NCBI GenBank assembly: GCA_023548195.1
Contig: JAJHZJ010000043.1
Coordinates: forward strand, 1,430,391-1,494,390
Length of the DNA: 64,000 nucleotides
Direction of reading: 5' to 3'
Source: Bettongia penicillata ogilbyi
Taxonomy: Eukaryota; Chordata; Mammalia; Diprotodontia; Potoroidae
Positions 23,554-34,137 of the stretch are shown one piece after another. Made by a program: the position numbers and the translations under genes. Under the pieces are notes generated by a model that was not told where the DNA came from, did no database searches, and saw nothing but the letters and a program-made list of their open reading frames with translations. Within the stretch, counting starts at the first letter, position 1. The number at the start of each line of letters is the position of its first letter.

Positions 23554-23810
23554 GAAGGTGGGATTTTAGCTGAGACTTGAAACAAACTAGAGATGCATGG
23601 AGGTGGAGGTAATGAAAATTCCAGGCATAGGGTACAGTCAGTGAAAATTTCTTGAGTTGACTGAATGTCTTTTGGAAGGAATATTGGAGAGGATGGTGCC
23701 ACTGTATCACAGAGTATGGAGTGTGTGTGTGGGGTGTAAGATGTAAGAAGACTGGAAAATAGGGGGGGGTTGACTCTGTTACAAAGCACTTTAAAATCCA
23801 TGTCCCCTAG
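23554..23810 (-). mobile_element. L2 LINE, antisense, part 2
   Basis: It resumes the L2 cut at 17206: 'gattttagctgagacttgaa', 'aattccaggcatagggtaca' and 'taagaagactggaaaatagg'. The first 15 bases are the right copy of the L1 target-site duplication. Confidence 0.75.
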
Positions 23811-24400
23811 AATTACTAAACTGTACATACCTTTTGATACAGTAACACCACTATTAGACTTGAATTCCAAATATATCAAAGAAAAAGGAAAAGGCGTGAT
23901 ATATACAAAAGCACTCAGAAAAGCTCTTTAGGTGGTGTCAAAATAGCTAGAAACTGAGGGGTTACCCATCAATTGGGGAATGATAGAACAAAATATGATC
24001 TCTGAATGTGATGGAGTGCTATAAGAAATGGTGGAAGAGGTGATTTCAGAGAAACCTGGGAGGACTTTTATAAAGTCACAAAGAGTGAAAGGAGTAGAAA
24101 CTAGATTAATTGATACAATAACAGCTGTAAACAACAATCATCTTTGTACATTGTTACAACTCTGACCAATTCAAGGTTCGTTCTCTCATTCTAGAAGATG
24201 AGGAAGTGGTCTGCCCACTTCCTGATGGAGAGATGATGGTCTCGATGTGCACAGTAAGATATTCATTTGGAAGAGTGGTGGATGTGGTGGGTGTGAGAAG
24301 TTGTTTTACTCGATTATGTACATTTAAAAAAGATTTTTATTTCCCTTTTTCTTTTGAATTCTTTTTGATAAAAATGTAATTTAAAATTGAAATTCCTTTT
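23811..24400 (+). mobile_element. Old L1 3' end
   Basis: Collinear with the 3' region at 8300-9000: 'acataccttttgatacagta', 'cccatcaattggggaatgat', 'gtgctataagaaatggtgga' and 'aaacctgggaggactttta'. Divergent, with no ORF. The end point is uncertain. Confidence 0.7.
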
Positions 24401-25150
24401 AATAAACTCATCACCAGGGAACTCATCATTATGGAGATTGCTTCAACTTTGCTACTCACACCTACCTCATCAGTCCCCTCAGTTGTCTTTGGTCCTCTAA
24501 TTGGACAGCTAGAATGCAGAGAAAAAAATCTTCTTTGGTAATTTTGCTTTACAGAGGGCAAACACTAGCTGTGTGCAGAGCCCTGCAGGGGACTCTGGGA
24601 GAAATACCAGAAGGTTCTCTCTGGAGCTGAGGGCATCCTTCCCTCACCCATTCCTGCCTGTGGAGCCCTTGGGTACCAGGGATAACTATACTGGAGGAGA
24701 AAGACAGGCCTGACCCGGAGGGCAGAAGAAGAAATTCATGTGGGCTCTTGTGTGGCCTTCTCCAGGGCTCCACAATCTGAGAGTGCCTTGGAGATTGGAG
24801 GCTGTAGGATTCCTTTCTATTCAACTCTTAATATTTGTATGGAAGGAATGAAGAAGGAGGTTTGGCTACATATTCAGCCTGAATTCTCAGAGTCTCAAAG
24901 GTCTTGACCTTCAGCAGATCTCAGAACCATTTGTCATCCTCTCTTTCATCAATACTCAAGGTCTCTGCTAAAGTTGTGTTGGACCCCTGACCTTGGGCTT
25001 GGCTCTACACTACCTTTTCATTTGCTTGGGGCTCTATCACAGTCCTGGAGAGCATCATAGGGTGGGGATTCTGGTCTTTTAGAACACAGACCTTCTCCTC
25101 TCCCCCAGGGGGAACCCAGGGCCCCCTGGGACCCTGGAAAGGACCAGAAC
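24401..25150. other. Unassigned stretch
   Basis: No gene or family recognised. It includes a GC-richer part around 24570-24800 with no credible exon structure. Confidence 0.25.
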
Positions 25151-25154
25151 CTTC

Positions 25155-25340
25155 CAGGTGGGAGTGATCATCAAGGTCATCTAATCTAATCCCTCATATT
25201 GCAGAAGAGGAAAGGGAGGACCAGATAGAGGCTAGGTCTTACCTGGAGTTAGGTCATGACAGAATTGGGATCCCAACCCAGTAGCTCTGAGATTCTAATA
25301 CAGGATGTTCTTTCCAAGGTGTCACTTACCTCTGTCTTCC
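25155..25340 (-). repeat. Ancient SINE/LINE fragment (MIR- or L3-like)
   Basis: Words such as 'aaggtcatctaatctaatcc', 'cagaagaggaaagggagg' and 'gggatcccaacccagtagct' are of the kind found in old antisense MIR or L3 copies. The family is uncertain. Confidence 0.4.
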
Positions 25341-25344
25341 CCTC

Positions 25345-26415
25345 AGGGCCGGCAGAGGCCCAGCTTATTCTGCAGATGACTCTCAGATTCAACCCTAATC
25401 TGTCTTCTGACCATTGGTCTCATATCTCCAATTGTCTTTGAAACATCTGGAACTGGATATTTTATGGACATCTTGATCTAAACATGTCCAAAATTGAAAT
25501 CATTACCCTTTCCCCTAAACACTCATCCTCTTAACCTTCTATATTACCACAGAGGGCAACACCATCCTCTCAGTCTCTCAGGCTTTCATCCAGGTCTCAT
25601 GCTGGATTTCTCACTATCTCTCAACCTCTGTATTCAATATGATGCCGAAGCTTGTTGATTTCACCTTTGTAACATCTCTCATTGATTTCACCTCTGCAGC
25701 ATCTTTGGCTGATTTCACCCTTGCAGCATCTCCCCAACATGCTTCCTTCTCTTATCTGACACTGCCTTTACCACGGTACAGGCCCTCATCATCTGAAGTA
25801 TGGACTATTTCAACAGCTTCTGGGGTGTGTGTTTGTCTGTCAGCCTCTGTCTCCATACTCCATTTCATCTTCCATTCAACTGTCAAGTTGATATTTCTAA
25901 AGTACAAATTTGACCATGTCATCTACCTACTCAATAAAATCCAGTAGTTCCCTATTGCCTTTAGAATCAAACATCAATCCTCTCTAGCTTTTAAAGCCCT
26001 TCATAACCCGCCACTTGTCCCTTCTACCTTTCCAGTCTTATGCTTTATTCTCTTCTGTATACTTTGCATACAATGACACTGATTTGCCCTCCATCTCCAG
26101 ACTTGGCCATCTTTACTCACTGTTCCAATTGTCTGGAATGCCTTTCTATTTCATCTCTACCTTCTGATTTTCCTGGCTTCCTTCAAGTGTCTGCTAAAAT
26201 CCCAAGTTTTATAGAAGATCCTTTTTAGCACTTAATCTGAATGTCTTCCCTCTGTGATGATCACAACTTTTCTATAACTTGTTTGTACCTAGTTGTTTGT
26301 TTATGCCCCATCAAACGTTGAAAGCAGGAACTCCATCTTTTGTTCTATCTCCATTACTTAGCATAATGCCTGGCACATAGTCAGTGCTTGATGGAGGATT
26401 GTTGACTGACTGATG
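25345..26415 (+). mobile_element. L2 LINE, RT region to 3' end
   Basis: It begins near the RT region and reads through 'ttctgaccattggtctcata', 'accatcctctcagtctctca', 'caggccctcatcatctgaag' and 'tcaataaaatccagtagttc' to the 3' tail 'gcataatgcctggcacatag'. The frame 25639-25947 is a partly open RT C-terminus (KLIFLKYKFDHVIYLLNKIQ) that also contains a local 27-bp triplication. Confidence 0.8.
25655..25735 (+). repeat. Three tandem 27-bp units inside L2
   Basis: Units at 25655-25681, 25682-25708 and 25709-25735 share GATTTCACC and (G/T)CA(G/A)CATCT words. Each is nine codons in the L2 frame (VDFTFVTSL, IDFTSAASL, ADFTLAASP). L2 copies elsewhere in the window have one unit at this place. Confidence 0.8.
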
Positions 26416-26648
26416 TGTACATAGCAGGCTTGGGGCAATGTCTTCTGAATTCAGTTGGATGTAATTAGTGAGGATCATTCTGGGGACAGGAAGATGGGAA
26501 ACAGCTCAGATAAGAACCCAAGATATTGTAGGGATCCTCTTGTACGGGAAGATGAGATATGCCTCCCTGTCCTATGTTCTATAAATGTCCTGGCCCAGCC
26601 AGGGGCATGGCTTGGATTTTGTTTTGATTATACTTATATTATGGGCTT
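26416..26648. other. Unassigned stretch
   Basis: No recognisable content between the L2 tail and the 80-bp duplicated segment. Confidence 0.25.
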
Positions 26649-26728
26649 ATGTGGTTGAGGGAGTATCAGTATGCATGTTGATGTACTACCCTAGATTGAG
26701 AGTTGCAATTGTGGAGAAAAGACAGTGA
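26649..26728. repeat. 80-bp direct repeat, copy 1
   Basis: Matches 27302-27381 with two substitutions and no indel (about 97.5%). Copy 2 is embedded in continuous antisense L2, and copy 1 is not, so copy 1 is the likely derived one. Confidence 0.9.
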
Positions 26729-26947
26729 ATCAGAGGGCAGCAAAGTACTGATGGACTCTCCCAAGAAGAGAAAAAAAGCTTGGCAGGAGCTGTCCAAGGT
26801 ATATGTTGGCTTTGGTACACAGTATCATCAGTGGGTGCCTAATAGACCAAGGAGTTTTCCATCTAGCCTTCCACACAAGACTGAGGAGCTGATGGAGCTT
26901 AAGAGACACAGTCACCAATAGAGACACAGATACAAAAAAAAAAAAAA
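26729..26947 (+). other. Unassigned segment ending in a 14-A run
   Basis: About 220 bp of unrecognised sequence with a 73-codon frame, ending in A14 at 26934-26947. The A-run suggests a retroposed 3' end, possibly including the 80-bp repeat upstream, but no matching target-site duplication was found. Confidence 0.35.
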
Positions 26948-26949
26948 CT

Positions 26950-27763
26950 ACTTTCCAGGCTTCTGAGACTTTGCTCTAGAGAGGCCTGCATAGTCAAAGT
27001 ATAACAAAGAGTTTAAGGAACAACAGTCCAGAGCTATGGGCCACTTTAGCTTATATGGTAGTCTAGATCTGGCCTAAGTGTGAGAGAAGATGGTACCCAC
27101 CTATCAGGGATTAGTAAGAGAAGGCAGAAGGAAAGGTAGAAAGCCAAAAAATTATGGTTGGATGAAATAATTTCAAAGTTCATGAGCATGGAAGTGAAGT
27201 ATTTGTGGGTGATGGCAAGATCAAAGTTATGATTATCTTTGTGTTTGGGGTGTGCTTGGAGGAGTAGGTCATAGTGAGTAAACTGAGCAACTGTGAGGCT
27301 CATGTGCTTGAGGGAGTATCAGTATGCATGTTGATGTACTACCCTAGAATGAGAGTTGCAATTGTGGAGAAAAGACAGTGAGCCAGGCACTGAACTTATT
27401 GAGGAAGGAAGGAGGTGTCCTTGAGGGCTATAGACAACAGCTACAAGAATCTTGATTGGGTGGTAGATATGGATTGAGTGAATCTCAGGAGAAGAGAGGT
27501 TAGTGACTGACTGTGATAGGAGGAGATCATTGGAAGGGAAATGGGGAGCAAGGAGCAATCTATCTTCCTTTCCTTGGTCAATAGGATTCAGGAAGAATGA
27601 CTAAAAGTGTGGCCATTACTGGAAAGGACAGTCAAAGACTGGTCTCAGTGAGAGTTAGATGATGGAAGAAGAGGGAAAAGAAAATATTTGAGATGAAAGC
27701 AAGTTTCTTGCCTAGGAAGCATGTATTCCTGAGAACACAGGGGAGGGGTCAAAAAAGGGGGAG
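26950..27763 (-). mobile_element. L2/CR1-type LINE, endonuclease region, antisense
   Basis: On the - strand, two adjoining frames read like the C-terminal half of a CR1/L2 AP endonuclease: ILVAVVYSPQGHLLPS (VVYRP-type motif), then FDLAIT and the SDHH-like SSNHNFLAFYLSF. The coding text runs continuously through 27302-27381. Divergent and frame-broken. Confidence 0.65.
27302..27381. repeat. 80-bp direct repeat, copy 2
   Basis: The partner of 26649-26728, offset by 653 bp. It lies inside the antisense L2 endonuclease region and matches L2 continuity on both sides. Confidence 0.9.
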
Positions 27764-27773
27764 GGGGTGCATT
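27764..27773. repeat. Target-site duplication, left copy
   Basis: GGGGTGCATT is repeated exactly at 30575-30584 and brackets the ORF1-only LINE between them. Confidence 0.7.
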
Positions 27774-30574
27774 TCTAGTGTTTATTTATTTTTAGTTTTC
27801 AATATTCATTTCCACAAAGTTATGCGTTCCAAATTTTCTCCCTATCTCCCTCCTCTGCCATCCCAAAATGTCATGCATTCTGATTACCACTCCCCCAACC
27901 TGCCTTCTCTTCTATCATATCTCTCCCTTCCCTGATCCCTATCTTCACTCTTTTCTTGTAGGGCAAGATAGATTTCTATACCCCATTGCCTGTATTTCTT
28001 ATTTTCAGGTTGCATGAAAAAACAATTCTCAACCTTTGTTCCCAAAACTTTGAGTTCCAACTTCTCTCTATTCTTCCCTCCCCACCCATCCCCACTGAGA
28101 AAGCAAGCAGTTCAATATAGGCTATATATGTGTAGTTTTGAAAAAGACTTCCATAATAGTCATGTTGTGTAAGACTAGCTATATTTCCCTCCATCCTATC
28201 CTGCCCCCTCATTTATTCTATTCTCTCTTTTGACCTTGTCTCTCCCCAAAAGTGTTTACTTCTAATTGCTCCCTCCTCCCATTTGCCCTCCCTTCTATCA
28301 TTGCCCCATTCCATTTATCCCCTTCTCCCCTACTTTCCCTTAGTGTACAATAGATTTTCATACCAAATTGAGTGTTCATATTATTCCTTCCTTAAGCCAA
28401 ATGTGATGAGAGTAAGCTTGACTTTTTCCCTCTCATTTCCCCCCTTCCCTCCATTGAAAAAGCTTTTTCTTGCCTCTTTCATGAGAGAAAACCTGCTCCA
28501 TTCCACTTTTCACTTTCTCCTCCCAATATATTCCCCTCTCACCCCTCGATTTTATTATTTTTTAGATATCATGCCTTCGTATTCAACTCACCATGTGCTC
28601 CCTGTCTATGTATATGTGTGTGTGTGTAATCCCTCCAGCTACCCAAATACTGAGAAAAGTTTCAAGAGTTATGAATACTATCTTTCCATATAGGAATATA
28701 TATAGTTAAACTTTAGTAAGTCCCTTATGATTTCTCTTTCCTGTGTACCTTTCCATGCTTCTCTTGATTTTTGTGTTTAAAATCACATTTTCTATTCAGC
28801 TCTGGTCTTTTCATCAAGAAGGCTTGAAAGTCCTCTATATCATTGAATGACCATTTTTCTCCTGAAGTGTTATGCTTATTTGTGCTGGGTAGGTGATTTT
28901 TGGTTTTAATCCTAGTTTCTTTGAGTTCTGGAATATCATATTCCAAGCCCTTTGATCCCTTAATATAAAAGCTGCTAGATGTTGTGCTATCCTGATTTTA
29001 TTTCTACAATACTGGAATTGTTTCTTTCTAGCTGCTTGCAATATTTTCTCCTTGACCTGGGAACTCTGGAATTTGGCTACATGTTCTTAAGAGTTTCTCT
29101 TTTCAGAAGGTGATCAGTGGATTCTTTCAATATTTATTTTACCTTCTGATTCTAGAATATCAGGGCAATTTTCCTTGATAATTTCATGAAAGATGAATTC
29201 TAGGCTCTTTTTTTGACCATGGCTTTCAGGTAGTCCTGTAATTTTTAAACTGTCTCTCCTAGATATATTTTCCAGGTCAGTTGTTTTTCCAATGAGATAT
29301 TCACATTCTCTTCTATTTTTTTCATTCTTTTGGTTTTATTTTGTAATTTCTTGGTTTCTCATAAACTCATTAGCTTCCATCTGTTCCATTCTAATTTTTA
29401 AGAAACTATTTTCTTCAGTGAGCTTTTGAACCTCCTTTTCCATTTGGCTAATTCTGCTTTTCAAAACATTCTTTTTCTCATTGGTTTTTGAACTTCTTTT
29501 CCCAATTGAGTTAGTCTATTTTTAAAGGTGTTATTTTCTTCAGCAATTTTTTTTTGGTTCTCCTTTAGTAATCTGTTGAGTTGCTTTTCATGATTTTCTT
29601 GCATCACTCTCATTTCTCTTCCCAATTTTTCCTCCAGCTGTCTTACTTGATCTTCAAAATCCTTTTTGAGCTCTATCATGGCCTAAGAACATTGCATATT
29701 TATTTTGGAGGTTTTGGATGCAGAAGCCTTGACTTTTAGGTCTTCCTCTGATGGTATGCAATGTTCTTCCTCATCCAAAAGGATGGAAGAAAATACTGTT
29801 CACCAAGAAAGTAGCCTTGTATAGTCTTATTTTTCCCCCCTTTTTGGAGCATTTTCCCAGCCAATTACTTGACTTTTGTGTCTTTTGTCAAGAGAATGGT
29901 ATACTCTAGGGACCTGCAAGTTCTCAGTTCCTCCAAGGTAGCACAATCAAGGGAGAGGAGTTGAATCGTCTCCTGACCTGCACTCTTATCTGTGTGTAAG
30001 AACAAGCACTCTGTTCTGCCCAGGATCTGTGAGTTGCTCCACAACTGCCTCCATGTCAACCACACCAGCACTCTTCCTCAACCTAGGAGAGGCACTCAGG
30101 GCTGAGATACAGATCAGCTGCTCAATTCCCCCAGGAGCTTTGACCAACGGCTCCAAAAATGGAAGCTGCCACTGCAGTGGCTGCTGCTGGTGGGGCCAGC
30201 CCCGATTTCCTTCTCATGCAGGTGAAAGAGATTTCTCACTGATCTTTGGAGCTCTCTTTGGCATTTGTGGGTTAAGCAATCTGAGAATCGCAGCTGCTGC
30301 CAGGAATTCCACCCCCCAAAGCCTATTCCAGTCCTGTCCCTGCCACGTGGTGGCCAATGCTAAGCTGTGCTCTGCTCTGTTCCTGGTGAAATAAACCTGT
30401 ACTGTTGGCCTTCTAGGCTGTGTTGGGCTGGAAATCTCTTTCATTCTGCCATTTTGTGGCTTCTGCTGCTCTAGAATTTGTTTAGAGTCATTTTTTACAG
30501 GTATTTTAAGGGTTCTGGAGGGGAGCTTCTACAGGTCTGTGTTTCTACTCTGCCACCTTGGCTCTGCCCCCAAT
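27774..30574 (-). mobile_element. ORF1-only LINE (HAL1-like), decayed
   Basis: A 2.8-kb element in reverse orientation: A-rich tail, about 0.95 kb of 3'UTR, ORF1 remnant, then a 5'UTR ending in CTCTGCCACCTTGGCTCTGC. There is no ORF2. Across 28681-28800 the text runs directly from 3'UTR into the ORF1 end, exactly as at 47850-47960 in the intact element. An exact 10-bp duplication flanks it. This is the half-L1 structure known from mammals, where ORF1 is kept and ORF2 lost. Confidence 0.85.
28725..29810 (-). pseudogene. HAL1-like ORF1 remnant
   Basis: Fragments match the intact ORF1: C-terminal pieces AARKKQFQYCRNKIRIAQHL and FQAFLMKRPELNRK, and a coiled-coil piece FEDQVRQLEEKLGREMRVMQ (29461-29679). 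Frameshifts separate them and the start region lacks an open frame. Confidence 0.85.
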
Positions 30575-31430
30575 GGGGTGCATTGAGGGGAATAGGAATA
30601 AGTGCTCAGGTAGAAGGGGGACAGAGAATAAGGTTTGAAAGGTACTTTATGGGGCTTCAGAATTACTGGGAAGGCAGAGTGTTTGGTAATGAGGGGAGAT
30701 TTTAGATAGTTTGTCACCATCTATAGGACTTTGGCCTCAGGGTAGAAACTTCTCAGAACCTAAAGCTGTCCACAAACACTTGAAGCTGAAGGAGTGGGGA
30801 TATTCTTCTTCCCCCAAAGCAAGGAGACTTGATGGGATGATCCTTCTCCTCATCTAATGGGAAGCTAGAGACCAAGTTGGAGTCATGCAGTGTATGTCTC
30901 TGTATGTGTGTGTGTGCCTGTGTGCCTGTGCATAGGATCTCCTCCATGTCTCCCTCCCCCATGGGGTGGTAAATATGGATTAAGTGAATCTTAGGAGAGG
31001 AGAGTTTACTCAGTGACTGAGATAGAGGGACAGCCTAAAAAGAGTGATGGGAAAAAAGGAGTAATCCAGGGTCCATGGTGCTGGACCCATAAGATACTTC
31101 CTCCTTTCTCTGACTGTATTTACTTGAGGGTATTGGCCTCTGGTTGCTGAAGGTCTCTTGCTCTTCCTGAGGAATGGTCTATGTCCCAATGTGAAGGAGT
31201 TCTCATTGTAATGTTCTGTGTGTCAGTTAGCAAGCCAGGGCTACAGGCTAGTTCATGATTATGACTTGAGGAGAGAGGTTTTTTTTTCTGTCCTGCAGTG
31301 AAACAGTCCTGATCATTAGATTCAGTTGTGTCCTAGCTTTCTCTCTTTGTTCCAGCTTCCCTCACAGATATCCAGGGGTCAGACTGGAAGAGTACTTGGG
31401 GACTGGCATACAGAAGCTTGCTGTGTTCCT
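30575..31430. other. Flank with an L2-like fragment and otherwise unassigned DNA
   Basis: 30575-30584 is the right target-site duplication. Around 30968-31060 the text ('tatggattaagtgaatctta') parallels 27466-27540, so another antisense L2 endonuclease piece is likely. A GT-rich patch lies at 30895-30935. Nothing else identified. Confidence 0.4.
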
Positions 31431-31432
31431 AG

Positions 31433-31433
<1 letters not shown>

Positions 31434-31471
<38 letters not shown>
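31434..31471. repeat. (CT)n microsatellite
   Basis: An uninterrupted CT run of about 19 units. Confidence 0.97.
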
Positions 31472-31474
<3 letters not shown>

Positions 31475-31885
31475 TAAGTGAACATCAATGTCCCAGATAC
31501 ATGAATAATGGGTTTCCAATTTATTTCTTTTTGACAGCCCTGAGCGAATATTTCTTTCTCTCTCTTATTACTTCCCTTTGTTTTATCTGCTAAATTTCTA
31601 CTTATGGGTCTCCAGTGACCTTTAGAGTCCTCAGAATCTGCAGTATCCCAAGGATGAGTGGTTGCTTCCCTGGAGGTTTGGGTAGGGGGTGGGGGAGGTT
31701 GGGTGGGGGTGGAGAGAATGAGACCTGGAGACTGCACCTTTGGCCCACAGCCAGGGCCCCCATGCTGGGCCACTAGCAGGGCAACCTCTGCCCAGAGCTC
31801 CTGATTAGATTAAGAAGACAGATGCCTCTAGAAAAAGAAAAACTAAAGCAAAGCAAAGCAAAAAACATTTCTCCACTTTCAACAC
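31472..31885. other. Unassigned stretch
   Basis: Contains a G-rich part at 31680-31715 (GGTAGGGGGTGGGGGAGG-type text) but no gene or family I recognise. Confidence 0.25.
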
Positions 31886-31887
31886 AG

Positions 31888-32075
31888 TCCTGGAACCTTG
31901 GAATGTCAGACCTGGAAGGAACCTTAGAACATGGAAGGACAGAACTGGGAATGGTCACAGAACAGACAATGTCAAAAGTGGGAATTACCTTAGAGAAAAA
32001 ACAAAATATAGAATTGGAGATCGCCTTAGAAAATGGAACTGAGAATGTTAAAAGTTGGGAGGAGCCTTAGAACAT
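31888..32075 (+). repeat. Degenerate minisatellite, about 35-40 bp units
   Basis: Four to five imperfect copies of a unit built on 'gaatgtcagacctggaagga' plus CCTTAGAACATG, best seen at 31898, 31960 and 32040. The frame across it is a by-product. Confidence 0.65.
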
Positions 32076-32129
32076 TTTCTCCTTGTCCTCCTCCCCTCCT
32101 CCTCTTCCTCCTTTTTCTTTTCCTTCTCC

Positions 32130-32220
32130 TTTCAGCTGAAGACATGGAGACTCAATGGGCTTAATCACTTGCCCAAGGTTACACTGGTGTCTTACTTAGC
32201 TGCTCAGGCTAATTTGCAGA
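32130..32220 (-). repeat. MIR fragment
   Basis: 'cttgcccaaggttacactgg' after 'gaagacatggagactcaatg' is the antisense MIR core. A TCC-rich patch precedes it. Confidence 0.5.
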
Positions 32221-32509
32221 CAACAGATGCAATGAGGTCTTTTGCTTCCTTGAGTTGTTAGTGCCCCCCACTAGGAAATGACTCAGCTATATCCATGTTG
32301 TTTCTCTCCTGCACAGTATAAGCTTCTTGAGGGTGTGTACTGATTCATTTGTTTTCTGTATGCCTGTACTGAATTGTCATTCCCCTGTCACCCCTATTGT
32401 CACCCCATGTAGTTGCCACTCACAGACTACTTCCTAGGTTTACCTCTAGTACAAGTGAGTGCCAGAGCTGGAATGCATTCTTCACAGGGTTCTTAAGAAA
32501 TCCAAATGG

Positions 32510-32715
32510 AGAATGGCATGCCAGAATGGGTAGAGTTTTGAACTGGAATTAGGAACACTTGGGTTTGAGTGCTGTTTCAGAAACCTCTGTGCTGAGTGAC
32601 CTTCAATGGGTAAATCTTCCATTGGCCTCAGGGAGCTTATCTGTAAAATGAGAGGGCTAGAGCAGAAAACCTGCAAGCTTTCTTCCAGCTTTGCACTGAT
32701 GATCCCCCAAATCAC
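32510..32715 (+). repeat. MIR-family SINE
   Basis: Sense text 'gggtttgagtgctgtttcag', 'tgctgagtgaccttcaatgg', 'ggagcttatctgtaaaatga' and 'tttcttccagctttgca' is MIR core to 3' end. Confidence 0.6.
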
Positions 32716-32879
32716 TATTTTGGGAAAAGAAAGAAGAAAGTTTCAATACTAAAAAATGTCCATCAATTACACATGACATCTATTACATCACTCCCACCAG
32801 CCAGGTAGCTGTGTGAACACCACTGTTGCTTTCATCCAGTGCCAATCTGAAGGCACTTCATCATGGCCAACAGGGGTGG

Positions 32880-33250
32880 GAAGGCCAGGAGAAGGCCTTT
32901 CAAGTCAGAGGAGGCAGGGGTATTATTTGCAGGGAGTAGGGAAGCTGAGAGAAGTCAGGAAGAAATAGAACATCAATGGTAACATGAGGATGACAAAAGG
33001 GGCAAATGCTGGAGAAGAGGCGGTAAAATGGGATCCCTTGTGCAGGGAGAGGTGCCAGCCTTGGTTAGAAGTCAGGTCACTTCATTGTGGGGGATGGGTG
33101 AAGGAGGCCAGGAGGGCAGAAGACACTTGAGTGATGGGAGATGAACAAGAGGGGAGAAGAGGAGCTCATGATGAATGGCCTCCAGTTTTATTCTCAGCTG
33201 AGAGAGTGAGAGGAAGGGAAACCATGGGAGGTCTGAGGTGAGATGACTTG
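32880..33250 (-). repeat. L2 LINE fragment, antisense
   Basis: Words such as 'gaagacacttgagtgatggg', 'aggagctcatgatgaatggc' and 'gaaaccatgggaggtctgag' recur in antisense L2 coding region. Much decayed. Confidence 0.45.
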
Positions 33251-33454
33251 GACATAGATGTCAATCATAAAAGGCTTCTATTATGCAGATCCCAGCAAAT
33301 AGCATAGGAAGACCTAGCAGGAGTGGGGCCTGCTGAGAAGGATACCACTGCTAAGCTGGTAGCTGGGGTCCCCAAATCACGAGAGGCTGAAAACTTGGGA
33401 AGCTCAACATGCACAACCTACAGATGGGAGGTGAAAGTCATGTTCTTCTCATTC

Positions 33455-33560
33455 TACAGCTGAGGAAACTGAGGATCACTGAGATGCAGTGATTTATCCA
33501 AGGTCACAGAACTGGTAAGTGTCTGAGACCAGGTCTTCTGATGCCATAATCATTATATCC
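33455..33560 (-). repeat. MIR fragment
   Basis: 'attctacagctgaggaaact' and 'tatccaaggtcacagaactg' are antisense MIR core words. Confidence 0.65.
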
Positions 33561-33569
33561 TGCTGACCA

Positions 33570-33700
33570 TCCATCCATTCATAAATCAAGAATTCATCAG
33601 TCACTCAATGCATGCTTATGGTACTGGGAACTGGGAGTACGTTAAAGTGCCAGGAGAGACATGGATCTTGTCCTCAAGGGGGTCATAGTCAGGTGATTAG
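33570..33700 (-). repeat. L2 LINE 3' end fragment, antisense
   Basis: Antisense L2 3' terminal text: 'cactcaatgcatgcttatgg', 'gatcttgtcctcaagggggt'. Confidence 0.5.
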
Positions 33701-33729
33701 GAGAAGAGAGAAAATGTGAGTAGGGAAGG

Positions 33730-33830
33730 GGTAAGAGAAGAGACAGGGAGAGAGAGAGAGAAGAGGGAAGGAGAGAGAGCGAGAGAGGGAGAGAGAGAAA
33801 GAGAGAGGGAGGGAGGGAGAGAGAGGGAGA

Positions 33831-33924
<94 letters not shown>

Positions 33925-34137
33925 AGGGAGGGAGAGAGGGAGAGAGGCAGAGGGAGAGTGAGAAAGGGAGGAAGAAAGAGAGAGAAGGAGGGAGGGCAAG
34001 AGGGAGAGAGAGACACACAGAAAGACAGAAGAAGGAGGAGGAGGGAGAGAGGAGGAGAGAAGGAAAGGAAGAGGGAGACACAGAGAGACAGACAGAGACA
34101 CAGAGAGAGACTGAGACAGAGAGAGACAGAGAGAACT
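33730..34137 (+). repeat. (GA)n/(GGGA)n polypurine tract
   Basis: About 400 bases almost wholly A and G on the + strand: GAGA runs (longest around 33836-33918) mixed with GGGA and GGAA units. All open frames across it are low-complexity artefacts. Confidence 0.97.

Noticed and set aside
25155..26415. Possible host gene exons from partly open pyrimidine-rich frames
   Set aside because: The text and reading frame match L2 reverse transcriptase C-terminus and 3'UTR.
30029..30394. 121-codon + strand open frame
   Set aside because: It lies in the 5'UTR of the decayed ORF1-only LINE and has no domain.
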